Part shown: positions 8,069-16,675 of the stretch, in pieces | How positions within the stretch are numbered: position 1 is the stretch's first letter | Layout of the letters: the number at the start of each line of letters is the position of its first letter | Origin: Nocardia thailandica NBRC 100428 | Lineage (GTDB): Bacteria > Actinomycetota > Actinomycetes > Mycobacteriales > Mycobacteriaceae | Length of the DNA: 64,000 nt | Assembly: GCF_000308795.1 (NCBI RefSeq) | Contig: NZ_BAGK01000205.1 | Coordinates: 1 to 64,000, forward strand | Direction: 5' to 3' | The notes under the pieces: model-generated | What the model was told of the DNA's origin: nothing | The model's database searches: none | The model's input: the letters and a program-made list of their open reading frames with translations, nothing else | Made by a program: the position numbers and the translations under genes

Positions 8069-9658
8069 TCAGATCAGCGTGCCGACATCGGTGCGCACCA
8101 GCGTGTCCAGCGCGCGCTCGGCGAGCGCGGCGATGGTCATCGACGGGTTGCAGGCGGCGGTGTTGCCCGGCATGAGGGCGCCGTCGAGGACGTAGAGCCC
8201 GCGCTGACCGAGCACCCGGCCGTCGAGATCGCACACGCTGCCCATGTTCGCCCCGCCCAGCGCGTGCCAGGTCGAGGGGAACACCGCGTTGGTGTCGACG
8301 ACCTGCGCGGCCGGGCCCGCCACCCGCCGCACCGCCGCATCGATGTGGACCTGGATCGCGGCGTCGCCCTCGGTGGGCCAGCGCAGCGTCGCGCTGTCGG
8401 AACCGCCGTCGTAGACGAACTCGCCGCGGCCCCGGCTCACGCCGTAGCCGACCAGCATGGTGCTGCCCGCGTCCATCGCCAGCGGCGGGATCGAGGCCTG
8501 GATGAAGGTGTACGCCGCCTGCGGGTCGTCCCAGTTCCTGCTGCCGTAGACGACCGGGCCGCCCTGGGCCGCACCGAATCCCGCCGTCGGCTCGCGCCAG
8601 ACGTAGATGCGGTCGGCGTTGGTGCCCCAGCCCTTGCCCAGCTCGTCGGGCAGGTCCGGGATCGCGCCCGTCGCGCCCGCGCGCACCAGCAGCCGGGTGG
8701 TGTTGAGGCTGCCCGCGGCCAGCACGAGCGCCGAGGTGGTGATGATCTTGTTCTCCAGGACCGTGCCCGAGGTGTCGAGCCGGTCAACCCGCACCACCCA
8801 GCGACCGTCCGGCGCCCGCTCGACGCCGGTGACCTCGTGCAGGGTCTGCACGTCGACCAGCCCGGTCGCTTCGGCGGCGGCGATGTAGGTGACGTCGACG
8901 GAGTTCTTGCCGCCGTTGTTCACCCCCATCGCGCCGTCGCCGTTGGTGTAGGAGGGCTTCATCTCCCCGCGCAGCTCGGCCAGCGCGTAGTTCCAGTCGA
9001 TCGGCATGGGGATCTTCGAGACCGGGAAGCCCGCGGCCCTTGTCCGTTCGGCGAAGACGCGGGCGGCCGCGTACGGCGCGCTGTCGACCAACTCGTCCGG
9101 GGCGGTGGCCAGCCTCAGCATGCGCGCGACCCGGGGGTAGAAGACCTGGTCCATGCGGCCCCAGTCCAGCCCGGCCGGGAAGTGCGCCTCGAAGACCTCG
9201 CGCGTCGGCTGCAGCGACATGCCCTGGTACACCAGCGATCCGCCGCCGAGGCCCGCCGCGCACAGGGCGGTCATCCCGGTGCCCGCGACCGCTTCCACCA
9301 GACCGGTGTACTTCTCGAACAGCAGCGGCGTGCCGAACAGCGCCGGGCTGGAGCGGTGCCACAGCAGCCGCTTGTCGGGCCGGGTGGCGTGCGGGAAGGT
9401 CTCGGAGTTCGGGCCGGTCGCCCAGCGCCGACCCCGTTCGAGCAGCAGCACCGGCACGCCGGCCTGGGCGAGCCGCAGCGCGGTGACGCCGCCGCCGAAG
9501 CCGGAGCCGATCACCACCACGCGGCGGTCCTCGCGGGTCAGCGGGACGCCACCGACGCGGGCCGCGATCCCGCCGCGCGCCGAGGCGGTGCCCGCGGCGG
9601 CGAGCAGCAGGCCCGCGGCGGCGCCGCTGAACAGGGAACGGCGGGTCATCGTCGCCAT
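8069..9658 (-). CDS. GMC-family FAD oxidoreductase, cholesterol-oxidase-like
   Basis: The product is a 529-residue exported flavoenzyme. The N terminus MTRRSLFSG followed by a hydrophobic stretch is a twin-arginine signal. The FAD-binding dinucleotide motif is VVIGSGFGGGVTALRLAQAG. The C-terminal block HALGGANMGS ... LYVLDGALMPGNTAACNPSMTIAALAER aligns with the bacterial cholesterol oxidase (class I, GMC) signature. It may oxidise a 3-hydroxysteroid or another secondary alcohol using oxygen outside the membrane. The active-site Glu/His/Asn set of bona fide cholesterol oxidases cannot be confirmed by eye. Genes for DUF305 and LVIVD proteins lie just upstream on the same strand. Confidence 0.82.
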   Translation of the reverse strand: MATMTRRSLFSGAAAGLLLAAAGTASARGGIAARVGGVPLTREDRRVVVIGSGFGGGVTALRLAQAGVPVLLLERGRRWATGPNSETFPHATRPDKRLLWHRSSPALFGTPLLFEKYTGLVEAVAGTGMTALCAAGLGGGSLVYQGMSLQPTREVFEAHFPAGLDWGRMDQVFYPRVARMLRLATAPDELVDSAPYAAARVFAERTRAAGFPVSKIPMPIDWNYALAELRGEMKPSYTNGDGAMGVNNGGKNSVDVTYIAAAEATGLVDVQTLHEVTGVERAPDGRWVVRVDRLDTSGTVLENKIITTSALVLAAGSLNTTRLLVRAGATGAIPDLPDELGKGWGTNADRIYVWREPTAGFGAAQGGPVVYGSRNWDDPQAAYTFIQASIPPLAMDAGSTMLVGYGVSRGRGEFVYDGGSDSATLRWPTEGDAAIQVHIDAAVRRVAGPAAQVVDTNAVFPSTWHALGGANMGSVCDLDGRVLGQRGLYVLDGALMPGNTAACNPSMTIAALAERALDTLVRTDVGTLI

Positions 9659-9715
9659 AGCACTACCTTCATCGTGTCGTTGCTGTCGTTCGGGTCGTTC
9701 GGGATCGGTCGCGGG

Positions 9716-10339
9716 TCATCCGCCGCGCCGGTCGAGCAGCAGGGACAGCAGGCCGATCTCCTGCCCCTGGGTGCGCACCATGTCGCGGGCGCTGCGTTCG
9801 ACCTCGCCCCCGGTGAGCAGCGCGTCGGCCGCCGCGGCCATCTCGACGCCGCCCGCGTGGTGGCGCCGCATCAGCTCGAGGAACAGCACCTCGGCCCGCG
9901 TGCCGCGCGCGGCGGAGAGCTCGTCGAGTTCGGCGGCGGTGGCCATGCCCGGCATGGGGGCGCCGGAGGGGTGCGTGGCCGCCGCGTGGTCGTGGCCGCC
10001 GGAGGCGGGCATCCACGCCATCGGGCGCTCGCCGGTGACCGGCGCGCCCGCCAGCCGCAGCCAGCCCAGCAGCATGCCCAGTTCGGTGCGCTGGCCGTCG
10101 GCGATCTGGCGGGCCAGCGCGACCACGTAGGGGTCGGCGGCGGGGTCGAGCCGCTGGGTGAGCAGGAGGGCCTGGCCGTGGTGGGCCACCATGTCCTGGA
10201 CGAACCCGATCTCGGTGTCGCTCAGGACGGGTCGCGCCGCGGGCGGCGACAGCGCCGGCCGCAGCGCCGCGCCCATGACGAGCAGCAGCGCGGCGAGCGC
10301 GACTCCGGCGGCGACCCGGAAACCGCTGCGGCGACTCAT
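9716..10339 (-). CDS. DUF305 domain protein, membrane-anchored
   Basis: This is a 207-residue protein with an N-terminal hydrophobic anchor (residues ~8-28) and no lipobox cysteine, then a DUF305 helical-bundle domain. The paired family signatures are FVQDMVAHHGQALLL and FLELMRRHHAGGVEMA, with a His/Met-rich loop between. It starts inside the stop codon of the LVIVD gene (ATGA overlap), so the two are translationally coupled. It is the second DUF305 protein in the window (the other ends at 4812) and sits next to a secreted oxidase, which suggests metal or redox housekeeping outside the membrane. Confidence 0.85.
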   Translation of the reverse strand: MSRRSGFRVAAGVALAALLLVMGAALRPALSPPAARPVLSDTEIGFVQDMVAHHGQALLLTQRLDPAADPYVVALARQIADGQRTELGMLLGWLRLAGAPVTGERPMAWMPASGGHDHAAATHPSGAPMPGMATAAELDELSAARGTRAEVLFLELMRRHHAGGVEMAAAADALLTGGEVERSARDMVRTQGQEIGLLSLLLDRRGG

Positions 10340-11859
10340 GATCCGGTGGTCGAGTCCTGGCCGGGCGGTGGCGTGTAGACCTGCGGGGACAGCTCGAGCG
10401 CCAGGAATCCGTTGTCGGCGCAGGTGGTCCAGATCTGGTTGCCGCGCCATTCCGGCGGCGAGAAGCACCAGTCGGTCGACAGGTCACCGAAGGCCACGGT
10501 GCCGGTGCGCGCGCTCCACGCCTGCGCCGGGTCGAAGCGGCCCGCCAGCATCGCCTGCGCGACCGAGGGCGCCGCCAGGACCGGCGGCCCGATGATCGAG
10601 GCCAGCGCGTGCGGCGAGTTCCACAGCTCGGTGTTCTCCCCCGTCCGCGCGGGCGGGTTGAAGTAGCCGATCTCGCGGAAGTTCCCCGGCTCGCGCACGT
10701 CGAAGACCCGGATGCCCGAGGAGGTCCAGCCGCAGGCGAGGGCGGTGGGGTCGACCGGCCGGTCGGCGGCGCAGTAGTGGGCGTCGTAGGCGAACAGCGA
10801 ACCGCCCGAGGCCGAGGCGAGCATCGAGTCCTGATGCTCGGGCAGGTTGATCTCGAGCTTGATCGAGGCGGTGACGCGCGGGTTCCGGTCGTCGGAGACG
10901 TCGATGAGTTTCACTCCGCCGGAACCGGCTTCGTCGACGGCGAAGACGTAGGGCGTCCCGCCGTAGGTCACCGGTACGGCGTGCTGGGTGGCCCAGCCGT
11001 CCGACCACGGCAGGGCGGCGAGCTCGCGCACCTCCGGCCGCGGATCGCGCCGCTGGACCGCGCCGATGTCGAAGATCTTCATCCCGCCGAGGTTGTCGGC
11101 GAGGTAGAGGCGGTTGCCGTCGGGCGAGACGCCGAGTCCGTGCATGGACAGGCCGGGCAGACCCTGCCACACCACCTTCGGGTTCGCCGGGTCGGCCAGG
11201 TCGACGGCGCTGACCAGGCCGGGCGCGGTGCCCGAGCTCCAGTAGGTGCGGCCGTCCGGGGAGAAGCCGCCCTCGTGCGCGGTGATGGGCAGCGGCAGCG
11301 ACAGGTCGGTGCCGGTGCCGGGATTGAGCAGGCGCGGGTGCGCGCAGTCGCTGATGTCGTAGACCGAGAGCATGCCCGCGCCGGTGAGGGCGGGCACGCC
11401 TGCGCCGACGAGCAGCTTGCGCGCCTTGTTGACCTTCAGGCTCTCCCAGGTGCCCGCCAGCATGGCCGGTTCGGCCAGCGTGGCGGTGCGCACGGGCGCG
11501 GCGGGATCGCTCACGTCGACGACGTGCACGCCCGCGTCGGGGCCGAGCAGGTCGCCGGGGAAGAAGGTGCCGACGTAGGCGCAGTGGTCGAAGGTGACCG
11601 AGGTGATGCCGCCGCCGCGCCCGCCGAGGGCGCCGAGCAGCCGCATGTTGCAGCGGAAGCCGTCCCTGGAGCGGCCGCTGTCGCGGTCGGCGGCGGGGAC
11701 GTCGCCCTGGAGGCCGGATTCGGGCGCGGAACCGGGCAGGCAGTCGGCGCGGGTGGCGGCCGGCGCGGAATGCGCGACGACGGCGCCGAGGGGAAGCAGG
11801 AGGGCGGCGGTCAGGGCGAGACCGGAGCGCCGCAGCGCGCGGGTGGAGAATGCGATCAT
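10336..11859 (-). CDS. Secreted LVIVD-repeat beta-propeller protein
   Basis: This is a 507-residue exported protein with a Sec signal peptide. It contains several LVIVD-type repeats, for example HVVDVSDPAAPVRTA, YDISDCAHPRLLNPG, KIFDIGAVQRRDPRP and KLIDVSDDRNPRV. Such repeats build an extracellular beta-propeller of unknown function. I chose the ATG at 11859 because it begins a typical signal peptide; a GTG at 11898 is possible. The gene heads a likely operon LVIVD-DUF305-GMC oxidase and diverges from a TetR gene. Confidence 0.78.
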   Translation of the reverse strand: MIAFSTRALRRSGLALTAALLLPLGAVVAHSAPAATRADCLPGSAPESGLQGDVPAADRDSGRSRDGFRCNMRLLGALGGRGGGITSVTFDHCAYVGTFFPGDLLGPDAGVHVVDVSDPAAPVRTATLAEPAMLAGTWESLKVNKARKLLVGAGVPALTGAGMLSVYDISDCAHPRLLNPGTGTDLSLPLPITAHEGGFSPDGRTYWSSGTAPGLVSAVDLADPANPKVVWQGLPGLSMHGLGVSPDGNRLYLADNLGGMKIFDIGAVQRRDPRPEVRELAALPWSDGWATQHAVPVTYGGTPYVFAVDEAGSGGVKLIDVSDDRNPRVTASIKLEINLPEHQDSMLASASGGSLFAYDAHYCAADRPVDPTALACGWTSSGIRVFDVREPGNFREIGYFNPPARTGENTELWNSPHALASIIGPPVLAAPSVAQAMLAGRFDPAQAWSARTGTVAFGDLSTDWCFSPPEWRGNQIWTTCADNGFLALELSPQVYTPPPGQDSTTGS

Positions 11860-11904
11860 TTCTTGTTCGTCGCCCCGGCGAGGAGGGGCGCCTTTCACGA
11901 AGTA

Positions 11905-11917
11905 GTAACCGTGTTAC
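11905..11917. promoter_or_regulatory. Candidate TetR operator
   Basis: GTAAC-CGT-GTTAC is a perfect inverted repeat. It lies between the divergent LVIVD operon and the TetR gene, 25 bp ahead of the TetR start. Its position suits autoregulation and control of the LVIVD-DUF305-GMC operon; this is inference. Confidence 0.45.
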
Positions 11918-11942
11918 CGGGCGCCGACGCTACCATTCCGGT

Positions 11943-12542
11943 GTGAGCAGGGGAACAGAATCGGACGGATCGGCAAGAATTGTCGCGGTGGTGCTCGATC
12001 TGCTGAATTCCGAAGGCTACGAGGCCGTCCAGCTCCGGACCGTCGCCGCCCGCGCCCACGTCTCGCTCACCCGGATCTACCGGCACTTCCCCACCCGCGA
12101 CGAACTGATCATCGCCGCGCTCGCGCAGTGGATGGACGAGAACGCCTACGCCGCGATCACCCCGCCCGCCGCCGACGCCTCCGTCCGCGACAGCATCACC
12201 CAGGTCCTGCGCTGCGTCTTCGAGCCCTGGGAGCGCAACCCCAAGATGCTCGAGGCCTACCACTTCGCGCGCACCGGACCGGGGGGCCAGCGCCTCGACG
12301 AACAGGGCCTCGGCGTCGTCCTCCCCGTCGCCGAACCCGTCCTGCGCGACCTCGACCCCACCTACCTGCAGGACCTGGTGCTCATCCTGGGCAACATGGC
12401 GCTCGCGCTCATCGGACGCTTCGCCACCGGCACCCTCGAGATCACCGAGATCCTGCCCACCCTGGAGCGCACGGTCTACCGGCTCACCGCCGACAACGCC
12501 GCGCTCACGGCCCGGAAATCCGACCTGTTTCCGCCCTCCTGA
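11943..12542 (+). CDS. TetR family regulator (KstR-like helix-turn-helix)
   Basis: This is a 199-residue TetR-type repressor. Residues ~12-58 form the DNA-binding domain, with the recognition helix in VSLTRIYRHFPTRDEL. The helix region (YEAVQLRTVAARAHVS) resembles that of KstR, the cholesterol catabolism repressor. The C-terminal ligand domain is not identifiable by eye. The GTG at 11943 was chosen because the domain begins soon after it. It diverges from a cholesterol-oxidase-like operon, so a sterol or lipid ligand is plausible but unproven. Confidence 0.8.
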   Translation: MSRGTESDGSARIVAVVLDLLNSEGYEAVQLRTVAARAHVSLTRIYRHFPTRDELIIAALAQWMDENAYAAITPPAADASVRDSITQVLRCVFEPWERNPKMLEAYHFARTGPGGQRLDEQGLGVVLPVAEPVLRDLDPTYLQDLVLILGNMALALIGRFATGTLEITEILPTLERTVYRLTADNAALTARKSDLFPPS

Positions 12543-12611
12543 ACCGGGCATGTCTGAGCACACAGACGGACAACCCGGTCCGTCGCTCGCAGTGGTACAG
12601 GTGAAAGCTCG

Positions 12612-12767
12612 ATGATTATTCTCGGAGCCGTCCTCTTCCTCGCCGGACTGTTGTTCGGTGTTCCCATCCTGGAGACGATCGGCATCGTCGTCCTGGTGAT
12701 CGGTCTCGTTCTGCTGCTGGCCGGCTCCATCGGACGGCCGGTCGGCGGCAGGCGACACTATTACTGA
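12612..12767 (+). CDS. DUF6131-like small membrane protein (51 aa)
   Basis: A 51-residue protein that is almost entirely hydrophobic, with two predicted membrane helices around a Pro-Ile-Leu-Glu turn and a basic, aromatic tail (GRRHYY). This matches the short actinobacterial DUF6131 proteins found across mycobacteria and Nocardia. An AAAGCTCG sequence precedes the ATG. A second small membrane protein gene begins 14 bp after its stop. Function unknown. Confidence 0.65.
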   Translation: MIILGAVLFLAGLLFGVPILETIGIVVLVIGLVLLLAGSIGRPVGGRRHYY

Positions 12768-12781
12768 CGGAGGTGGGCACG

Positions 12782-12994
12782 ATGACCAGCGTCCGCAGTA
12801 TCCTCCCCGTCCTCATCCTGATCTGGCTCATCATCGGCGCGGTCGCCGCGGGCCAGCGGGGATACATCACCGATCGCGACCAGAACTGCGCCACCCTGGG
12901 GACGCTCGCCGTCACCGTGGTGGCCGGGCCGCTCAACTACCTGGGCGTCAACCCGAAGGTCGACAACTGCGACCTGCCGCAGCCGAGTCAGTGA
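12782..12994 (+). CDS. Small membrane protein
   Basis: A 70-residue protein with an N-terminal membrane helix, then a short segment containing two cysteines (DQNCATLG and DNCDLP) and a second hydrophobic stretch. The ATG at 12782 is chosen over the GTG at 12773 because a GGAGG ribosome site ends right before it. It probably shares a transcript with the DUF6131-like gene. Its stop codon overlaps the end of the convergent SRPBCC gene by 7 bp. Function unknown. Confidence 0.6.
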   Translation: MTSVRSILPVLILIWLIIGAVAAGQRGYITDRDQNCATLGTLAVTVVAGPLNYLGVNPKVDNCDLPQPSQ

Positions 12995-13446
12995 TCGGGG
13001 CGGGGCCGTCCGTCGCGCGCGATGATCAAGGCCGCCAGCCGGTTCAGTGATTCCTGGTTGCGCGCGGCGAACAGCAGGTCCTGAGCGGGCCCGGGCACGA
13101 GGTGCCCGGGCCCGCTGATCGCGCGTTCGACCATGTCGATGGTCGTGTAGCCGGGCTGGGTCTCGGTGAGGGTCAGGCGGATACCCGCCGACCCCAGCGA
13201 CCAGAGCCTGGCCTCCAGCTCCAGCCGATGCGGGCGCTCGACCGAGCGCACCACGGTCGTGTCGCGGACCAGCACCGGCCACAGTCCCACGCTGTAGTGG
13301 ATGCGGCTGCCGACCGCGGGCCAGTCCGGGTCGACCCGGCGGATGTGGGACGCGCCGACCACCCAGCTCGCGTACAGCCAGCCGTCGGCGAGCGTGGCGA
13401 AGGCACGTTCGCACGGCACCGGCACCGTCACGCGAGCAGTCAGCAT
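12988..13446 (-). CDS. SRPBCC (START-like) family protein
   Basis: This is a 152-residue protein with the layout of the polyketide-cyclase/START-like superfamily. It has an opening strand (LTARVTVPVPCERAFATLAD), a W-x-x-W segment, central strands and a long C-terminal helix. Proteins of this type bind hydrophobic ligands in a deep pocket. The ATG at 13446 matches the usual domain start; the longer frame back to 13524 is not supported. No partner genes suggest a substrate. Confidence 0.75.
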   Translation of the reverse strand: MLTARVTVPVPCERAFATLADGWLYASWVVGASHIRRVDPDWPAVGSRIHYSVGLWPVLVRDTTVVRSVERPHRLELEARLWSLGSAGIRLTLTETQPGYTTIDMVERAISGPGHLVPGPAQDLLFAARNQESLNRLAALIIARDGRPRPDH

Positions 13447-13566
13447 CGGCCCCAGGATAATTCGATTCCGCCGCCGGATCACGGCGAGAGAGCGGCCGCG
13501 GCACGCCGAGGGCACGGAAGCCACAAAATTGCCGTCCGGCGCGGCCGGGCGTGCGATCGTTCAAGA

Positions 13567-15006
13567 ATGTCGGCGGAGAGAACGTTCTTCGGTCACCCCA
13601 TCGGGCTGACGAACCTGTTCGGTGTGGAGCTGTGGGAACGATTCTCGTTCTACGGCATGACGACCATCCTGGGCTACTACCTCTACTACTCGGTCACCGA
13701 GGGCGGCCTCGGCCTGTCGCAGAGCACCGGGGTGGGCATCGTCGGCGCCTACGGCGGCCTGGTCTACCTGTCCACGGTGCTCGGCGGCTGGGTCGCCGAC
13801 CGGTTGCTGGGCATGGAACGCACGGTGTTCTACGGCGGCGTGATCGTCATGGCCGGCCACATCGCCCTCGCGATCATCCCCGGACTCGGCGGCGTCGGCA
13901 TCGGCCTCGTCCTGGTCGCCCTGGGCAGCGGCGCGCTCAAGGCCAACGCCTCCTCCCTGCTCGGTACCCTCTACGCACCCGGCGACGGCCGCGTCGACGG
14001 CGGCTTCACCCTCTTCTACCTCGGCATCAACATCGGCGCCTTCGCCGGCCCGCTGCTGACCGGCCTGCTGCAACGGGAGTGGGGCTTCCACGCCGGTTTC
14101 GCCGCCGCCGCGATCGGCATGGCCATCGGCCTGACCCAGTACGTCGTGTTCCGGGGCAATCTGGGCGGGCACGGCCGCGAGGTACCCAACCCGATCACCC
14201 GGCGCGAGCTGGCCCCGGTGCTGATCGGCGTCGCCGTCGCCGCCGTCGTGGTCGCCGTCGCCGCGTTCACCGGGCTGGTCACCCTGGACAACCTGCCCGA
14301 CGTCACCACCGGGGTCATCGCGCTGGCCTCGGTCGTCTACTTCGCCGTCCTGCTGACCAGTCCCAAGGTCAACGCCGTCGAACGCACCCGGGTGCGCGCC
14401 TTCATCCCGCTGTTCCTCGCCAACGCCGTGTTCTGGTCGCTGTTCCAGCAGATCTTCACCGTGCTCGCCGTCTACTCCGACGAGCGGGTGAACTGGGACA
14501 TCTTCGGCTGGGACGCCCCGCCCAGCTGGATCGGCTCGGTGGAACCGGTATGGATCATCGCGCTCTCGCCGCTGTTCGCCATGATGTGGACCCGGCTGGG
14601 CAACCGGGCGCCGAGCACGCCGGTCAAGTTCGCGCTCGGCGTGATCGGCATGGGCCTGGCGTTCTGGTGTTTCCTGCTGCTCACCGGGTACGACGGCAAG
14701 ACGGTCCCGGTGCTGGCGGTGTTCGCGATCCTCGGGGCGTTCGCGGTCTCGGAGCTGCTGCTCTCGCCGATCGGCCTGGCCGTCACCACGCAGCTGGCGC
14801 CCGCGGCCTACCGCTCCCAGATGATGGCGCTGTACTTCTTCTCCGTCGGCATCGGCACCTCCATGGCGGGCACCCTGGCCCGCTGGTACGACACCGACGA
14901 CGAAGCGCCATACTTCGGCGTCCTCGGCGGCGTGACGGTGCTGGTCGGCCTGATCGTGTTCGCCCTGGCGCCCTGGATCAAGCGGCACATGGAAGGTGTG
15001 CACTGA
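13567..15006 (+). CDS. Proton-dependent oligopeptide transporter (POT/PTR family)
   Basis: This is a 479-residue membrane protein with about 14 hydrophobic helices. The first helix has the POT signature ELWERFSFYG (ExxER motif, coupling protons to peptide uptake), and the second family motif FYLGINIGAF is near residue 160. It should import di- and tripeptides with protons across the cytoplasmic membrane, like DtpT. An APC amino acid permease gene follows 51 bp downstream on the same strand, so the pair probably forms a peptide/amino acid uptake unit. Confidence 0.9.
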   Translation: MSAERTFFGHPIGLTNLFGVELWERFSFYGMTTILGYYLYYSVTEGGLGLSQSTGVGIVGAYGGLVYLSTVLGGWVADRLLGMERTVFYGGVIVMAGHIALAIIPGLGGVGIGLVLVALGSGALKANASSLLGTLYAPGDGRVDGGFTLFYLGINIGAFAGPLLTGLLQREWGFHAGFAAAAIGMAIGLTQYVVFRGNLGGHGREVPNPITRRELAPVLIGVAVAAVVVAVAAFTGLVTLDNLPDVTTGVIALASVVYFAVLLTSPKVNAVERTRVRAFIPLFLANAVFWSLFQQIFTVLAVYSDERVNWDIFGWDAPPSWIGSVEPVWIIALSPLFAMMWTRLGNRAPSTPVKFALGVIGMGLAFWCFLLLTGYDGKTVPVLAVFAILGAFAVSELLLSPIGLAVTTQLAPAAYRSQMMALYFFSVGIGTSMAGTLARWYDTDDEAPYFGVLGGVTVLVGLIVFALAPWIKRHMEGVH

Positions 15007-15057
15007 CCCGCTCGGCCGGGTACTCCCCGACAGACGTACGACCGAAGGAGAAACACC

Positions 15058-16590
15058 GTGACGACGCCGGAAGACGCAGCGGCGGCCAGCAAGTCCGCCG
15101 TTCGCTGGGGTGGGCTGTTGCGCACCAAGACCGTCGAGCAGTCCATCCTCGATACCGACGATCCCGACTCACGGTTGCGCAAGGACCTCACCGCCTGGGA
15201 TCTGACCATCTTCGGCGTCGCCGTGGTGGTCGGCGCGGGCATCTTCACCCTGACCGCGCGCACCGCGGGCAATGTCGCGGGACCGTCGGTGTCGCTGGCG
15301 TTCGTCTTCGCCGCGATCGCCTGCGGCCTCACGGCGGTCTGCTACGCCGAGTTCGCCTCCACCGTCCCGGTCGCGGGCAGCGCCTACACCTACTCCTACG
15401 CCACCTTCGGTGAACTCGTCGCCTGGATCATCGGCTGGGACCTCATCCTCGAATTCGCCCTCGCCGCCTCGGTGGTCGCCAAGGGCTGGTCGCAGTACCT
15501 GGGCACCGTCTTCGGCGACACCCAGACCACCATGCATCTGGGCTCGGTCACCTTCGACTGGGGCGCGGTGCTGCTCATCGCCGTCCTCGGTGTGCTGCTC
15601 GCGATCGGCACCAAGGTGTCCTCGCGGGTGTCGGCGATCGCGGTCGCGATCAAGCTCGCGGTGATCGCGCTGGTGCTCGTCGTCGGCATCACGTTCTTCC
15701 AGCCGGAGAACCTCACGCCCTACATCCCGCCCTCGGAGCCCGGCGACGCGGGCAGCGGCCTGCACCAGTCGCTGTTCTCCTTCCTCACCGGCGCGGGCAA
15801 CAGCACCTTCGGCTGGTACGGCCTGCTCGCCGCGGCGAGCCTGGTCTTCTTCGCGTTCATCGGATTCGACGTCGTGGCCACCGCGGCCGAGGAGACCAAG
15901 AACCCGCAGAAGGCGGTGCCGCGCGGCATCCTCGGTTCGCTGGTCATCGTGACCGTGCTCTACGTGGCCGTCTCGCTGGTGCTCACCGGCATGGTGCCCT
16001 ACACCGAGCTCTCCGGGAAGGACGCCACCCTCGCGACGGCGTTCGCGATCAACGGCGTCGACTGGGCCAAGTCGCTGATCTCCATCGGCGCCCTGGCCGG
16101 CCTGACGACGGTGGTCATGGTGCTGTTCCTCGGGCAGACCCGGGTCCTGTTCGCGATGTCCCGCGACGGCCTGCTGCCGCGCTGGCTCGCCCACACCGGC
16201 ACCCGCGGCACCCCGGTGCGGCTGACCGCCATCGTCGGCGTGATCTGCGCGGTGCTGGCCGGATTCGTCGACTTCGGCACGCTCGAGGAGATGGTGAACA
16301 TCGGCACGCTGTTCGCCTTCGTCCTGGTCTCGGTCGGCGTGGTCGTCCTGCGCCGCACCCGCCCCGACCTGCCGCGCGGTTTCCGGGTGCCGTGGGTCCC
16401 GTTCATCCCGATCCTCGCGGTCCTGGCCTGCCTGTGGCTGATGGTGAATCTGTCGGTGGAGACCTGGCTGCGCTTCCTGATCTGGATGGCGATCGGTTTC
16501 GTCGTCTACTTCGCCTACGGCCGTCGCCACTCGGTGCTCGGCAAGGCCGAGAAAGCCCTGCGCGCGGAGGCATCCGACCCGGCTCCGTGA
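15058..16590 (+). CDS. APC superfamily amino acid permease (cationic amino acid transporter type)
   Basis: A 510-residue transporter with 12 or more membrane helices. The early segment TIFGVAVVVGAGIFTLTARTAG is the unwound substrate-binding helix typical of APC transporters, and FFAFIGFDVVATAAEETKNPQKAVP is the conserved helix 6 region of the CAT-like subgroup. It should move amino acids through the cytoplasmic membrane. A GAAGGAGAAA ribosome site precedes the GTG start. It is directly followed by a SigK-type promoter for the fasciclin gene. Confidence 0.9.
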   Translation: MTTPEDAAAASKSAVRWGGLLRTKTVEQSILDTDDPDSRLRKDLTAWDLTIFGVAVVVGAGIFTLTARTAGNVAGPSVSLAFVFAAIACGLTAVCYAEFASTVPVAGSAYTYSYATFGELVAWIIGWDLILEFALAASVVAKGWSQYLGTVFGDTQTTMHLGSVTFDWGAVLLIAVLGVLLAIGTKVSSRVSAIAVAIKLAVIALVLVVGITFFQPENLTPYIPPSEPGDAGSGLHQSLFSFLTGAGNSTFGWYGLLAAASLVFFAFIGFDVVATAAEETKNPQKAVPRGILGSLVIVTVLYVAVSLVLTGMVPYTELSGKDATLATAFAINGVDWAKSLISIGALAGLTTVVMVLFLGQTRVLFAMSRDGLLPRWLAHTGTRGTPVRLTAIVGVICAVLAGFVDFGTLEEMVNIGTLFAFVLVSVGVVVLRRTRPDLPRGFRVPWVPFIPILAVLACLWLMVNLSVETWLRFLIWMAIGFVVYFAYGRRHSVLGKAEKALRAEASDPAP

Positions 16591-16597
16591 ACCGCAC

Positions 16598-16624
16598 CCA
16601 TCCGGGGTACTGCGCAGGCCGAAA
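16598..16624 (+). promoter_or_regulatory. SigK-type promoter of the fasciclin gene
   Basis: CCATCC, a 15-bp spacer and CCGAAA lie 51 bp upstream of the fasciclin start. This is close to the CCATCC/CCGAAT -35/-10 pair reported for M. tuberculosis SigK targets, and the same sequence recurs in front of sigK itself at 17394-17420. Confidence 0.75.
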
Positions 16625-16675
16625 TCCTTTCCGTCTTCAGCCGCGGCCGCTCGGCCGCCTGTACGAAAGTGACGG

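Noticed and set aside
13561..15003. 480-codon minus-strand frame opposite the POT transporter
   Set aside because: Composition is low-complexity Asp/Glu/Gly/His; the opposite strand has 14 membrane helices and the POT motif.
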